Assembly (NCBI GenBank): GCA_016748015.1
Contig: JAAOMT010000239.1
Location: 322,535-386,534, forward strand
Direction: 5' to 3'
Source: Geosiphon pyriformis
Taxonomy: Eukaryota > Glomeromycota > Glomeromycetes > Archaeosporales > Geosiphonaceae
DNA length: 64,000 nucleotides
The first letter of the stretch is position 1. Every line of letters starts with the position of its first letter. A program made the translations under genes and the position numbers. Shown in pieces: positions 23,138 through 34,322 of the stretch. Below the pieces are notes generated by a model that worked only from the letters and a program-made list of their open reading frames with translations, made no database searches and was not told where the DNA came from.

Positions 23138-23888
23138 TTAGAGAGTTTGCGCTACAATGATTTTCTTTGTAAATTTACCTGTAGCCACAAATTTGTGGCT
23201 TGTACAAAGAAATTTAAAACCGGAATTCTTTGTAGATCTCCTCTACAAGTAAGAGATTTTTGTTATCTAATTTTTTGCAATCTGTAGCCCAAAAGCTGAC
23301 AAGGTATGTCTTATAATATGTCCAAACCTAAGAGAGATATTCTCGAACCTATTTTAAGACTGTGGACCATTTTTATTGTTAGTGAATAAGCATTCACTAT
23401 ACTAACTGATGGAATTCGGAAGTGTTCAACAAGTTGTTCTATCTGTGTTTTGTTGAATCTATAAGCCGTTGTCTTCAATATACTTTTCAAAACATTATTG
23501 TCACATTAATCATATAAAACTTTAATCTTCATACCGGAAAAATGCTACACACGTTCGCTCATCAAGTGCATTTAGATCAAGTCTCGTATTGGGAATCAAT
23601 GGACGTTCAGGTTCAAATATTGTCTTCATTGTTATGGCCAGTTGCTGTTGACGCTTATGAAGTAGTAGCAGAAGTGTAGCCATTCGCAGGCTGTCAAAAG
23701 TCAAGTTCTCGGACTCCATATGGTGAGATTTGATACGCGTTTGCATTAAAATTACGTGACATCACTAGCCAATTGCAGAAATAAATTTACAAGGAAAATC
23801 ATTGTAAGGCAAACTCTGTTCTACAAGGAATTCCATTTGGGACTGTTAGAAGTAAATTTACAAAGAAATCATTGTAGCGCAAACTCTA
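23138..23888 (-). mobile_element. PIF/Harbinger-like DNA transposon relic, about 0.75 kb
   Basis: The left end (about 23141-23179, GAGAGTTTGCGCTACAATGA...) is repeated as a reverse complement at the right end (about 23852-23891, ...TCATTGTAGCGCAAACTCTA), giving near-perfect terminal inverted repeats of about 40 bp. TTA flanks both ends, which fits the 3-bp TTA/TAA target-site duplication of PIF/Harbinger elements. A second, weaker copy of the terminal sequence lies at about 23787-23830. Inside, on the minus strand (23746 to about 23380), is a broken N-terminal transposase: LDLNALDERTCVAFFRY, stops and a frameshift, then YRFNKTQIEQLVEHFRIPSV, like the segment preceding the DDE domain of HARBI1-type transposases. 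The DDE catalytic domain itself is missing, so this is a non-autonomous deletion derivative. Confidence 0.7.
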
Positions 23889-23899
23889 TTACAAAATAA

Positions 23900-24401
23900 A
23901 AGTAGCTCACGCGTTGGCTACGTATAACCAGCCACCCGGGTTTATTTTTTTTAATATTTTAAAACTACAAATTAAAAGTAAATATAATTATATACATAGA
24001 TAATTAAAAAAAACAATTTTACAAATATTTGATTATATTATAAATTTATTAACAAATAAAAATTTAAATAGTGTATATGCAAGTTTAAATAATGTTTATA
24101 AGTAAAAAAATAATTAAGTTATATTAAAACAGTAAAATAATCAATTAAAAAATTAAAACCTTAAATTAAAAAACAATTTTATAAACAAATATAATGATTA
24201 TAGTTAGTTCATATTTTATTAGAAATAGTATTTTCAAAAAAAGCTGTAATTCTTTGTAATGTCAAATATCAATTAAAAATGTATCAGATGTATTTATTTA
24301 CAACAAAACATCCAGCCTTCAATTTAAATCACGTGTTGATTAATATTCCGAGGTTGGGCAGAGCGGAACCATGATATTAGATAAAAAAATCTTGAAGAAT
24401 C
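23900..24401. other. AT-rich intergenic DNA and uL3m promoter
   Basis: AT-rich stretch between the transposon relic and the start of the mitochondrial ribosomal protein gene; the last 100 bp, where GC rises (TCCGAGGTTGGGCAGAGC), probably hold the promoter and leader. Confidence 0.5.
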
Positions 24402-25841
24402 ATGTATCTTTGGTCTGCCAACCGCTTAATTTTCAAACCACCCACCTCGAATTTAAGGAAGTTGGCATGGTTTTATTCACATTATCCGCTTAAAAAAGCA
24501 ATTATAGTGTGCAGTAACTCTACGAGATCGATAAGGGCTACAAAAACGAATGACTCTAGCAAAGAAATTTCCAAAGAGGAAGACTCGCAAGAAGAACAAC
24601 AGATTCAAATATGGAAACCTACAGAGACGCAAATAGCCTGGAGAGTGAGAAAAAAAACCGAGCGACAAGAACTGTTGAGGCAACAGGAGGAAGAGCCAGT
24701 TCCCCAATGGACACCCCAGTCTATTCGCTTGGGGGCCCTTGCGAGAAAGCAAGGTATGACTTCTCTTTGGAACGAGTGGGGCGTACTAATACCCTGTACA
24801 GTTTTAAAGGTAAATTCACAATTTATGTTTTATTTAAATTTATTTTTCATCCTCACAATATTGCTCTATCATGTACAAAACGGGAAATAAGCTGGAGAAT
24901 TGTCAAGTGATCCAAAACGTGATTCACCATTCTGACTCCAGGCCGCCAAACACGTGCGACGTACAACTCGGTTGCACAAATAATCCAAAACCCCAAAATA
25001 TGACCCTTGCCCTCCGAAATCATTTCATGAGGGCTGGGATTCACCCCAAAAGACATGTTCAGAATTTTAGGATCACTCCCGATGCTAGGCTCCCAGTTGG
25101 TAAGTTGTTATTTGCCTCAAGCTTTATTTTGATTGAAAGGATATAGAGATTTTAAATGTTGGTATGTTGTGTTAATTGAACTTTAAAGGAACCGAGATCG
25201 TAGCTGCACATTTTGTGCCTGGCCAATACGTGGATATCAAAGGAGTCTCGTAAGTTGGCTATTTTCAGATCATAAAACAATTTACCTTATGCAACATGAT
25301 TCAATCTAGATAAGCTAAAATGTGATTTTCTTCGGAAAGGATTGGAAAAGGTTTTGCAGGTGTAATGAAACGATGGGGTTTCAAAGGCATGCCGGCATCG
25401 CATGGAACTTCCGGAACCCATCGCCATGCTGGCTCCACAGGTCAACGAACGGTTCGCCTTTTTAATTTTGACATTTTCCATCTTTTTGTTAGATTTCTTT
25501 ATGAAATTTAATTTCTTTACGTTCAGGATCCTGGGAAAGTTTTTAAGGGGAAAAAAATGGCTGGTCGCATGGGTCACGACACCTGTACTACTCAGAATTT
25601 ACAGGTGGTTAAAATTGATAACGCTCTTAACATTATTTACGTTAAAGGGACTATCGCTGGATACGCTAAACAAGTCGTTCGAATTACGGATGCGGTGAAA
25701 AAGTGGGGCGATTCGAAATTTCCAAAGGATGCCTTGCCACCACCATTTCCTACTATTGACCCGCGAGTAGTCGCTAGCATGCCAAGAGAGATAATTTACA
25801 AATCTGGTGGATCTGATCCTCTTTTAAAAAAGGACTCATGA
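24402..25841 (+). CDS. MRPL3: Mitochondrial large-subunit ribosomal protein uL3m
   Basis: Five exons: 24402-24809, 24898-25099, 25189-25249, 25340-25451 and 25527-25841, total 365 residues. The N-terminal 90 residues are a basic targeting presequence and linker with a Glu/Gln-rich part. The uL3 fold starts at [14 protein letters not shown]. It includes [20 protein letters not shown] and [18 protein letters not shown], the extended loop that reaches the peptidyl-transferase centre, then [14 protein letters not shown] and the C-terminal strands. These match bacterial L3 and yeast Mrpl9. The second exon begins after the AG of GCTGGAG, which restores NCQVIQN in frame; a nearer AG would give a stop. 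Nuclear gene, mitochondrial matrix product. It converges with YPI1. Confidence 0.93.
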
Positions 25842-26044
25842 TAGTTATCAAAAAGGTTGATTTGAGGCCCTTTACTCAGTTCATTAAAATTTTTATAATG
25901 TAAATGTAGAAAAATGAAGGGATGAAAAAATCAATAATTGTCCTTGAAGGTAATGTTTCTATGAAATGACCAAAATTCGACTGGATAAGTAAAAAATATT
26001 TTCAACTTGGAACTTTATATCTAATTCTTTTATGAGAATATAGT

Positions 26045-26717
26045 CTATTGGGAAGTTTGGTTTTCCTCGGGAGAAGGCCTTGGTGGTTTGGGACGATCTG
26101 CAAAGATTAATTAAGTAAAAATATTAAATCATAAAGAAACCTATTGGAAAATTAAAGCTACCTTTATATTGTGGCTGACGTTCATACGCGTTTGGACTAT
26201 CGCTTCTATTACGGCTTGGCCGTTTGTTATGGCCATGATGATGATGACGATGGGAATTGCCAATATCTTCATTCTCACGGTTGTGCGAATGATTGTCGTC
26301 ATCTTCGGAACTAGAGCTTTCACTACTCGAAGATGACTCATCAAAGGCCCGGGGCTTATGATATATACAACAAACTAGTTATAAGAAGAGTAATCAGCGA
26401 TTGGCCCACAGTTTTAAGACGAGTGTAATCTTATCAACTTTTAACCTACCTTTTGACTTTTTCTTTCCCATTCCTTCATTATCAACCACCCCTTCGTCCC
26501 ACTGTACTTTCCTATCAACACTGCTACCACCATGAAGCTTTAATGTACCGTCAACCACTACCGCGTCTTCAGGGCGCGTCGTCCCACTGTCACCAACTGA
26601 ACTTTCTTCACCCAATTCCTCTGGGTGTAAGGTCATTGTACGTGAGCCATAAGTTGCTGGTGGCCCTTGTGAAGCAATGACTCGCGTACGATAGCTCAAC
26701 GATTGTCCAGCAGCCAT
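26045..26717 (-). CDS. YPI1: Type 1 protein phosphatase inhibitor 3, YPI1/PPP1R11 family
   Basis: Three exons on the minus strand: 26717-26450, 26374-26162 and 26097-26045, 177 residues. The signature is RKVQWDEGVVDNEGMGKKKS joined across intron 1 to VCCIYHKPRAFDESS. KVQW is the RVxF-type PP1-docking motif, and the CCIYHKP Cys/His cluster is diagnostic of inhibitor-3. A Ser/Glu/Asp-rich patch, a His-rich stretch (SHRHHHHGHNKRPSR) and a Pro-rich C-terminus follow. The protein is small, hydrophilic and probably intrinsically disordered. It binds and regulates protein phosphatase 1 (Glc7), mainly in the nucleus. It is divergent from FRG1, 248 bp start to start. Confidence 0.93.
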
Positions 26718-26965
26718 TATCGAGAAAATAAAAGAGTAAATAATTTTATATCGGTGAAAAGGAAAATTATTTTTTGTATTTGGCGGAATGAAACTTGTAT
26801 TTATAAAATTTGGGCAATTTATATTTCATATGTGTCGTAATGATAGTGCGTAACTAGTTCTAATAATTAATGGTGAAGTAATCAATTCTTGATTTTCCGA
26901 TCAATTATAGTTTGACTATTACTTTGAGAACCAAAACATTTCTAGCTCTCGTTTGCATTTACCCT
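26718..26965. promoter_or_regulatory. Shared divergent promoter of YPI1 and FRG1
   Basis: 248 bp between two divergent start codons. It must contain both leaders and promoters. No specific factor site can be assigned by eye. Confidence 0.45.
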
Positions 26966-28053
26966 ATGTCAGAATATAAGGTGACTTCAAAAGGAAAGTT
27001 AAGTTTTAAAGGTGATAAAATATCAAAGTAAGGAAGGTTCACAAACGTTACATAGAGTTTTCCACGGATCTTGTCCTTTTGATAACTTATAGATGTTTTT
27101 CAAAAGAAAAAAGAAAAAGAGGAAAGCCGAAGAAAGTTTTGAAGAAGAAGGAGACCAAGAAGGTAATAATATCATTAATATTATCACTTAGATTGTTAAC
27201 TTAGTAATTCGTTATTTTGTAGGATGGGTTTTCGCAAATTCAGTAGAAGACCTCATCGGCCCAATCTGCTTGATTTTTAATAACGAACCTCTTTGCTGCT
27301 TGCACCTGTCTGAAAAAGATCACTCGATAAATATCGCACCCCTCCCCAATCAACAGCTCTCTAGCTGTGAACCCGAGAGCGTCTATAGTGTCTTCATCGG
27401 AGCACGTATTGTCGGTAATTTGGAACATATCTCTCTGAAAACCTGTGATGGGAAGTATCTTTCTTCGGATAAATTTGGCATAATCACCGCTGATACAGAG
27501 GCTATTGGGCCACAAGAGGAATGGACGCCAGTTATACGTGGGGATGGCATCGCCTTCCAGAATTCCTATGACTGCTTTTTGAGTGTTGATGAAATTGCTG
27601 ATGGGGGATATAAATTACGGGCTGATGTCGAAACGATCGGCTTTTGTGAGACATGGCGTGTAAAGTGTCAGGCACGCTTTCGAAAAAAGAAAAAGAATGC
27701 CCTAACTGAGGATAAACCCGTCCACAATTTTGAGATCGAGACTGTGTAAAAATTTTTATAATGGCTTGCTGATCACTTTATTGAATGGCCTAGCATCAAC
27801 AAGTTATATTAATTTTTAGGAAAAAATATCAAACTTGGGGTGGTGGCCGTATTAAGACTACTAAGGAAGACTTAACAGAGTTGAAAAAGGCAAAAAAGCA
27901 AGGGAACTTGAATGAAGCGTATGTAATTTACTTATATAAATTTTGTGCTCTTTCCCTATATGCTTCATAACTCTCGACCGCTTGATATATTTCCGAACCT
28001 ACAGATTACTAGACCGTCGTGAAAAAGTAAAGGCTGATCGGTATTGTAAATGA
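26966..28053 (+). CDS. FRG1: FRG1 family protein (actin-bundling, RNA-processing associated)
   Basis: Five exons: 26966-27027, 27107-27162, 27223-27745, 27820-27918 and 28005-28053, 262 residues. The start MSEYKVTSKGKLSFKGDK and the Lys-rich linker that follows match FRG1 N-termini. The second exon is taken from the AG after TTTTTC so that the frame runs KKKKKRKAEESFEEEG; the ATG at 27093 would lose the conserved N-terminus. The third exon encodes the beta-trefoil (fascin-like) domain with KTCDGKYLSSDKFGIITA and AIGPQEEWTPV. The C-terminus VKKYQTWGGG...LLDRREKVKADRYCK is the highly conserved FRG1 tail. Human FRG1 is a nucleolar/Cajal-body protein that binds F-actin and is linked to pre-mRNA splicing; the fungal role is not well defined. 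Confidence 0.93.
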
Positions 28054-28513
28054 GCCAAAATTGGAATATGCATCTTGGTCTAATTGGTGAGAAATCTTTT
28101 TTTCTCAGGGATGCTATAGTTGCGATGATGAAAAGATTGTCAATACATATCGTTATCTGAAATTTTTTATCAACCTTTATTAATAAGGGTTTAATGAGGA
28201 CTGGTTTAATCTTCTCTCTGAGGAACAAAATGTCCATTTTAATTTTGTAAACTTTATGCGTCATTTATTTAACACTATTTGCTTTTTCTGATATTAGGAG
28301 GTCGTTTCTTCCAATTCTCAATAAATATTTAGAGAGGCTATCGCATAAGGATTAAAAACGGGTGAATTTTTGTATTTAGTTGAATCGAATATTTTAATAT
28401 TTCAACCTTATATTTTTCTATATTTAAGTCTATTCCAATTCCTTGCGCCAAATGGATCTATTGGTCAAAAGCTACTCGTTTGATATTTAAAGATTGAAAG
28501 ATACATGTACGTT
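28054..28513. other. Intergenic, convergent 3' ends of FRG1 and LCMT1
   Basis: 460 bp between convergent stops. A 99-codon minus frame (27965-28264) overlaps the FRG1 last exon on the opposite strand and shows no similarity, so I do not call it. Confidence 0.5.
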
Positions 28514-29996
28514 CTAGTCTTCATTTGAAAATTCATTTTTTTCGAGACTAGAATCCGAATACTTTACATCTTGGAATAATGTATCGTGGGACGCATCCTT
28601 CACTATGTAAGCCCATGTGATACAATAATGTGCAGCTAAAAGCCGCCATTCTTCAAGTTCGTCAAGAACCTCCAGTTGGGAAACCCTGAACAAGACGCAA
28701 TTAATGAGAATCAAATAAATTTTTGTGAATAGCAGGTCTGATCTGCTCATTTCATCGAGTACCTGGACAATTCTTTGTGGTCAATATAATGGTCATGGAG
28801 CTGGTTTATATCCACTGCACCGGCAAAAGTCCAGCCACGTGAAACAAACCGATTTTTTTGAGAATCGACATCTGGGTATGCTTGGATTCCTCGTAATTCA
28901 ATATTACGTAATCGTAGATTTTGCAACATGACCACTCCAAATGCGTCATCTGGTAAAATTTGTTCATATATGATGAACATAGCAGCTTCCATGCTCTCGC
29001 TGATCCATTGAATAATCATATCCGAATCTCCGTGTTCCATGTATATCAATACGCATTCGGAAAGAAATAAAGTAGGAAAACTAAAATGTACTTCATGGAG
29101 TGAGCTTGATTACTTATTGGTAAATCAATATAGCCATTTTAGTGGCACCTTTTATCAAATCCGTGAGATTCCATTCGTGGCACTAAGTGTTCGACGAAGT
29201 CTTTCAAGTCGCCGGATAGCAGGCAATAATCGGATGCGTAAAGCTCCGCTCCGCCCATTCCTATGAGATTTTGGGAGGAAGTTCAATCTTTGCTATCACT
29301 TTGAACTTCTTTGGAATCGAGAGTCATTCAATCCAACAAGATAGTTAACCCAACCCAATTGAGCATCTCGCCCTATTATTTCTGCCAATTCTTGATGCTT
29401 TCGAATTACTGCTATTTTCTTCGCAGTAATCTCCGGGTAATCTATCTCGAAGTATTTTTTGAAACTTATATTGTTTGACTAGCCATTTTAAATGCAGAAT
29501 TAGCACATTTTGGTGTTTAATTGAGAAGGGGCAAGCGACTAAATACCTTGAAATGAAAATATCGTGTATCCGAACCAGCTCCCAGTGAAACAATTTGTTT
29601 ATTTGAATTCAGTTCTTCACCATGATCTGTTTGTAGAAACTTTTTGATCAAAAAATCTATTCCGGCGGAGCGAATATAAGTCCCTTTTGATAATAATATG
29701 GTAAAAAAGCCACGTTAAACATAATTGAAGTAATCTGACAAATTTGCATAGTTCCAACCTCTATTGATAATGGGTGGTCGCCTGGAGGGCTTCCGCACAA
29801 AATATTTTACAAAGGGGTCTTGAATGTAGCCAGTGTTTACCGCTGATCTGCCAGGTAAGTGGAATAAATGTAGTGGTTGCAAAAGTGTTTGCCAAATAAT
29901 TCTTCTTACAGGCAACCAAAGTAAAGCTTACAGTTTGCTAATTATAGCATCGTCGTTAGTTCCGCGTATTGCCTTTTCAAGAAGAGCAGAGTTCAT
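28514..29996 (-). CDS. PPM1: Leucine carboxyl methyltransferase 1 (PP2A methyltransferase), LCMT1/PPM1
   Basis: Seven exons on the minus strand: 29996-29932, 29847-29759, 29683-29547, 29478-29355, 29260-29149, 29080-28763 and 28685-28514, 338 residues. Landmarks in order: IRGTNDDAIISKL and SAVNTGYIQDPFVKYF at the N-terminus, RKPSRRPPIINRGTYIR, the SAM-binding loop IVSLGAGSDTRYFHF, KYFEIDYPEITAKK, the substrate loop FLSECVLIYMEHGDS, YEQILPDDAFGVVM and the end EEWRLLAAHYCITWAYI. The family methylates the C-terminal Leu carboxylate of the PP2A catalytic subunit, using S-adenosylmethionine, to promote holoenzyme assembly. Exon 4 is taken from the AG of GGCTAG, because the later AG breaks the frame. 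The start codons of this gene and VPS52 are 155 bp apart and divergent. Confidence 0.93.
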
Positions 29997-30151
29997 AGCG
30001 AAGCAAGTTCAATACCTAAAAAGTATGTTTCAAACAAATGTTTCACAGTTTTGATCATTTAATGCCCGAGTTCGAAAATATAGCTATAAAGATCTGTTCA
30101 TAGAACTTGCGCAAGAATTAGATATTTTTTACAAAAAAAAAACCGCAAAAC
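29997..30151. promoter_or_regulatory. Shared divergent promoter of LCMT1/PPM1 and VPS52
   Basis: 155 bp between two divergent ATGs, so leaders and promoters overlap or are extremely short. It contains a poly-A tract just before the VPS52 start. Confidence 0.45.
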
Positions 30152-33100
30152 ATGGATAAGATTGAGCTCAGTTCAGTTGCAAAAGGCTCGCTTGAAGAAT
30201 TAACGTCTGATAAAGGGGCGTCTTCTACTGAACTTGAAAAACTTTTAAAAAAGCTCCTTGGAGAAATAAAAGAACAGGTTTTTATTTCGTCGACTTGTGT
30301 AAGCTCTTTATATGTGATATAGGCTACCAATTATTTTCTTTTATCTCGAAAGTAGAGCTTAGTTGAAAAAAATGAAGACTTGGAGAATCTACCTATAGAC
30401 AACTATGATTTTTCTTTTGACGAAGTTGATGGTAATCCTTTTTGTGAATTTTAACTTATGACGGCTAATCTTTTTTCGTGTACTTTCTTATTAACTGTGC
30501 TTATCTTGATAAGAAAATACTTCGTCTTTCGTAATTTTTGCCAGATCGAATATCAGAGTTCCAAGAAGATGAATTTGTTCGAGAGGCTTTTGCAAAAGTA
30601 AATTTCTCAAATTCCAAAGGCCATGGTTAATTAATCTGATCCTTGATCTGAAATTTTTATCACAAATAGGGAATGGATCTACGCGTGTATGCACAGAATA
30701 TCGAGAACGAGTTGCAAGAAATTGAGCGCGATCATGAATCTGACTGTAACCAAAAGATGCTAGCCATTGACTACTTATTATTTAATGGAAAAGAGCAGAT
30801 TTCGCTAATCATAAAATCATTCTTGCAGATGTTAATCAGACACGGAATTTTGTTGAGCTCCATAATCAAGTTCAGGTAAGAAGTATTATTTCTTTATAAT
30901 CATCAAAACTTGTCAAACTTCAATTTTTCTCTTTTCATCCAGTCTTGTGATGAAATATTGGCAAAAATGGAAGATATGCTGAGCGTCTTCCAAATGGATT
31001 TAGGGAATATTAGCAGCGAGATCGAGACACTGCAGGAACAGTCACTGACCATGAATATCAAGTTCAAGAATCGCACAGTAATGATGAATATTTTGATCCA
31101 CTAAAATTAGAGATTATGAATTTCTTTTAATGAAATTTTCTCACGATAGGCTGTCGAAAAACAACTCAGTCAAGTTTTGGATGAGGTTATAATATCGCCA
31201 TCCATGATCAAGTAAATAAAATCTCTAAAGTTTAAAATACATTATGTTATTCTTACCCTCCTTAATTTATTATATAGAAAAATAACAGAGGGCGATGTTG
31301 ATGATGCATGGCTTGCCTACCTCATTGAACTCAATAAGAAAATGATCTATATAAAGACGAATCAAGACAAAAATATAAAGGCAATCAAAGATGTCGGACC
31401 AGAACTAGAGAAATTACGCCTCAAGGTTATTTTCGAGATTTTAATTTCAATTTTTTGTGCCTATTAATTTTCATCTCCTCTTTATGCTTGCATCCTTTCA
31501 GGCTACCGAGAAAATACGTGAATTTCTTCTCACTAAAATTAAATCCTTACGCATCCCTAACACCAATGTGCAAATGATGCAACAATCGGTTCTGTTAAAA
31601 TATAAAAAACTTTATCAGTTTGTAATGGATAGATATGGTGAAGTAGCGTTTGAAATTCGTCAGACATATGTAAATACCATGAAATGGTATTTTTTTAACC
31701 ATTTTGACAGATACAACCAAGGCTTACAAAGGCTGCAGGTAGCATTGATTTTTGTAATTTTTTCAATTTGAAGTTGATCGCATCAGTCAATCACACCATT
31801 TTTAACTTTGATCCAAAAGAATCCGATTGCTGATAAATATGATATGATCGGCTATGATGAAAGTAGCAAGAAAGGTTTGAATCATAAGGCAGAATTTTGA
31901 AAATTTTTATGTCAAGTTGATATATGTTTATGATGGTATAGGTGGATTATTTGGCACAAGTAAAATCGCCCTACAAGATAAAGTGAACATCTTCGCTTTA
32001 GGGGATAGAATAAAGACGTTGTATGATCAGGATGCTGGAGTCATATTGGTTCACATCGCCGAAAATAATAATCAGGTAGAATAACTTGATTTATTATAAA
32101 GCTTTCAATAAATACTCCGATTGATATATTTAGGATTTTTTTTAGAAATATACATTTGAAGCAATTTTTAGGAGCTTTAACTTAACCCTTATTGACAATG
32201 CCAGTTCAGAATATTTCTTTGACGTAGAATTTCTTTCAAAGGACGATGACCCTGCCCTAGAAGTTGCACGGGACTGTTTTGCTGAAATTTTCGATTCAAC
32301 GATCAAATTGGGTTTGGTAATACATGATTTTTTTTTACTACAGCGTAAATATCGAAATTCATCTCTGATTTTTTTATTAGGCCACTTTAAAACAATATGT
32401 CGATAGTAGTTTTGATGCACTGGGAATTTTGCTTTGCATCCGCCTTAATACGCAGTTCGCAGAGGAACTACAGCGAAGAAGAGTACCAGCCTTAGAAAGT
32501 TATACAAATCAGATAAGGATGTTGTTATGGCCAAGGTTTCAAGCAATTATGGATATGCATGTTGAGAGTGTAAAAAAGGCTAGGAGCAAGTTTGTCACCA
32601 AAGACGCCCATCCTCATTATGTTAGTTGGCTATGAAAAGCTTTAATTCCAGTTTTTGATTAAAAGTTTGATTAATTCTCTACCATTCTTAGATAACGCGT
32701 AGGTATGGAGAATTTGCGGCATCTATTTTGACTCTCAATGAAGAATATAGTGATCCGATATTGATAAATAGGTTAATTTCATTTTTCTTATGATTCTTCC
32801 TGTTGATGCACCAACAAATAATCAAATTTTTACTATGATTAATTGTTGATTGACCAAGCAATTACTATTCGATACAGCCTGTCCAGATTGCGAAGTGAAG
32901 TGACTTTGATGCTAAACAAAATGTCAGGTGGATTTGATGATCGTAAAAGTCGGCTCATTTTCCTAATAAATAACTATGACCTAATCATTACTTTTTTGGC
33001 TGTAAGTTTCAACATGTTACCGATTTCTTGATTTAATATAAATTTTTACAAAAGAGCTAACCCTAGTCTCTTGATAGGAAATCGGTGGGAAAGCTGTTGA

Positions 33101-33589
33101 TTCTGAAATAGCACATTTCAAGGAACTTTTAAATTCGAAAGTGGGGGGATTTGTTGAGGAAGAGTTGGAGCCCTATTTTGGTGGGCTTATCGCTTTCGTC
33201 AAGATGGCTCAAGAGGCAAAGGATATTAATGAGCTTGATCCTGGTAATGAAAAGCAACATCTAACGTGATTTTTTTCAAACATTAATCCTTTATTCCGAC
33301 TAATCTCATCCACCACTCAGAGATGTTTGAAAGAGTCTCGGCTGATTTCTCTGCAACCTGGCGTCAATCAATCACCTCAATCAACTCGTCAGTTATCCAG
33401 AATTTCTCGAATTTCAAAAATGGTACGGCAGTATTGCATGCGGTTCTTGGACAATTGATTATTTATTACACAAACTTTCACAACTGTTTGGAAATGCGAA
33501 TGAAAGATGGCACATTACGGGTCAGACAGCAGCCAGTTGGTGTACAGGCTGTGATGGTAGAAATTAAAAGATTTCGAAGTAATTTTTGA
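30152..33589 (+). CDS. VPS52: GARP complex subunit Vps52
   Basis: Seventeen exons: 30152-30277, 30356-30431, 30545-30597, 30670-30745, 30829-30875, 30943-31077, 31150-31211, 31278-31425, 31502-31738, 31820-31874, 31942-32075, 32146-32316, 32381-32620, 32692-32771, 32878-33001, 33078-33243 and 33321-33589. They total 732 residues, close to human VPS52 (723). Key stretches are GMDLRVYAQNIENELQEIER, the coiled coil SCDEILAKMEDMLSVFQMDL, KITEGDVDDAWLAYLIELNK and the Vps52/Sac2 domain around NPIADKYDMIGYDE and RRRVPALESYTNQIRMLLWP. Vps52 tethers endosome-derived vesicles at the trans-Golgi with Vps51, Vps53 and Vps54. Exon 15 is taken from the AG at GATACAG, the only one that keeps the frame (joins as INSLSRLRSEV). 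Two introns have weak donors (GTTTTT, GTTAGT). Confidence 0.92.
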
Positions 33590-34174
33590 ACACACTTTTT
33601 GGATTGATTAAAATATTTAAGATCCTAGAAAGGATATCTTCTTTATCAAATGTATATTTGTTTAAACATGTATTGAAATTTTGTATAATAAAATGCCACC
33701 AAAATTGAGGCAAAAGACCAAGTTTCAATCGAGAAATCAACATTAAAAGATTTTATTCAAAGAATGATATATACAGAAATGCCGATTTTTGCGCCTTTTT
33801 GCTAACTATTACAACAATAACAAGAATAGGCAAATACAAAAAAAATTAGAATCTGTTCTATTTCCTGAACCCTAATTCTTTGTTCTTTATACAAAAAGCC
33901 CAAGCCAAAGAAGGGTTATGAAAAAATTATTGCTGTTGCTTGGTATCAGGCAAAACTCTTGTACTGCTAAAAGGCCCAAAATTGAATCTTGAATGATTAT
34001 AGATACTCTAGAAAGTTCGAGAAAAGTTGCGATAAGTATCTACGAAGTTCAAAAGATTTCACTGGATCTCTAATCTCATTAAATTATCCCAATGGTGGGA
34101 TTCACTGAGGAGATTAAGATTATTGTTGAACTAGGATGAACTCATCGTTCTTGTTGTTGTCATCATGATCGTCA

Positions 34175-34245
34175 ACACCACCACCACCACCACTACTACT
34201 ACTACTACTACCACTACCACCACCACCACCGCCACCATCACCACA
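34175..34245. repeat. (CCA/CTA)n trinucleotide repeat in the CDH1 3' flank
   Basis: An imperfect array of about 20 CCA, CTA and CCG units lies about 80 bp downstream of the CDH1 stop, probably in its 3' untranslated region (as TGG/TAG repeats in the transcript). Confidence 0.9.
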
Positions 34246-34322
34246 AATTCAACCATGTGCGCGACTAGCGAAATTTTAACCCAGGTCAAATGATAATTGC
34301 CCTTGTGTATGTGTGTATAATA

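Noticed and set aside
24477-24752. 91-codon minus frame over uL3m exon 1, and overlapping alternative plus frames
   Set aside because: The conserved uL3m reading frame explains this sequence; the others have no similarity.
27093-27162. ATG at 27093 as the FRG1 start
   Set aside because: The conserved FRG1 N-terminus MSEYKVTSKGKLSFKGDK is encoded upstream at 26966 and joins in phase to the Lys-rich exon.
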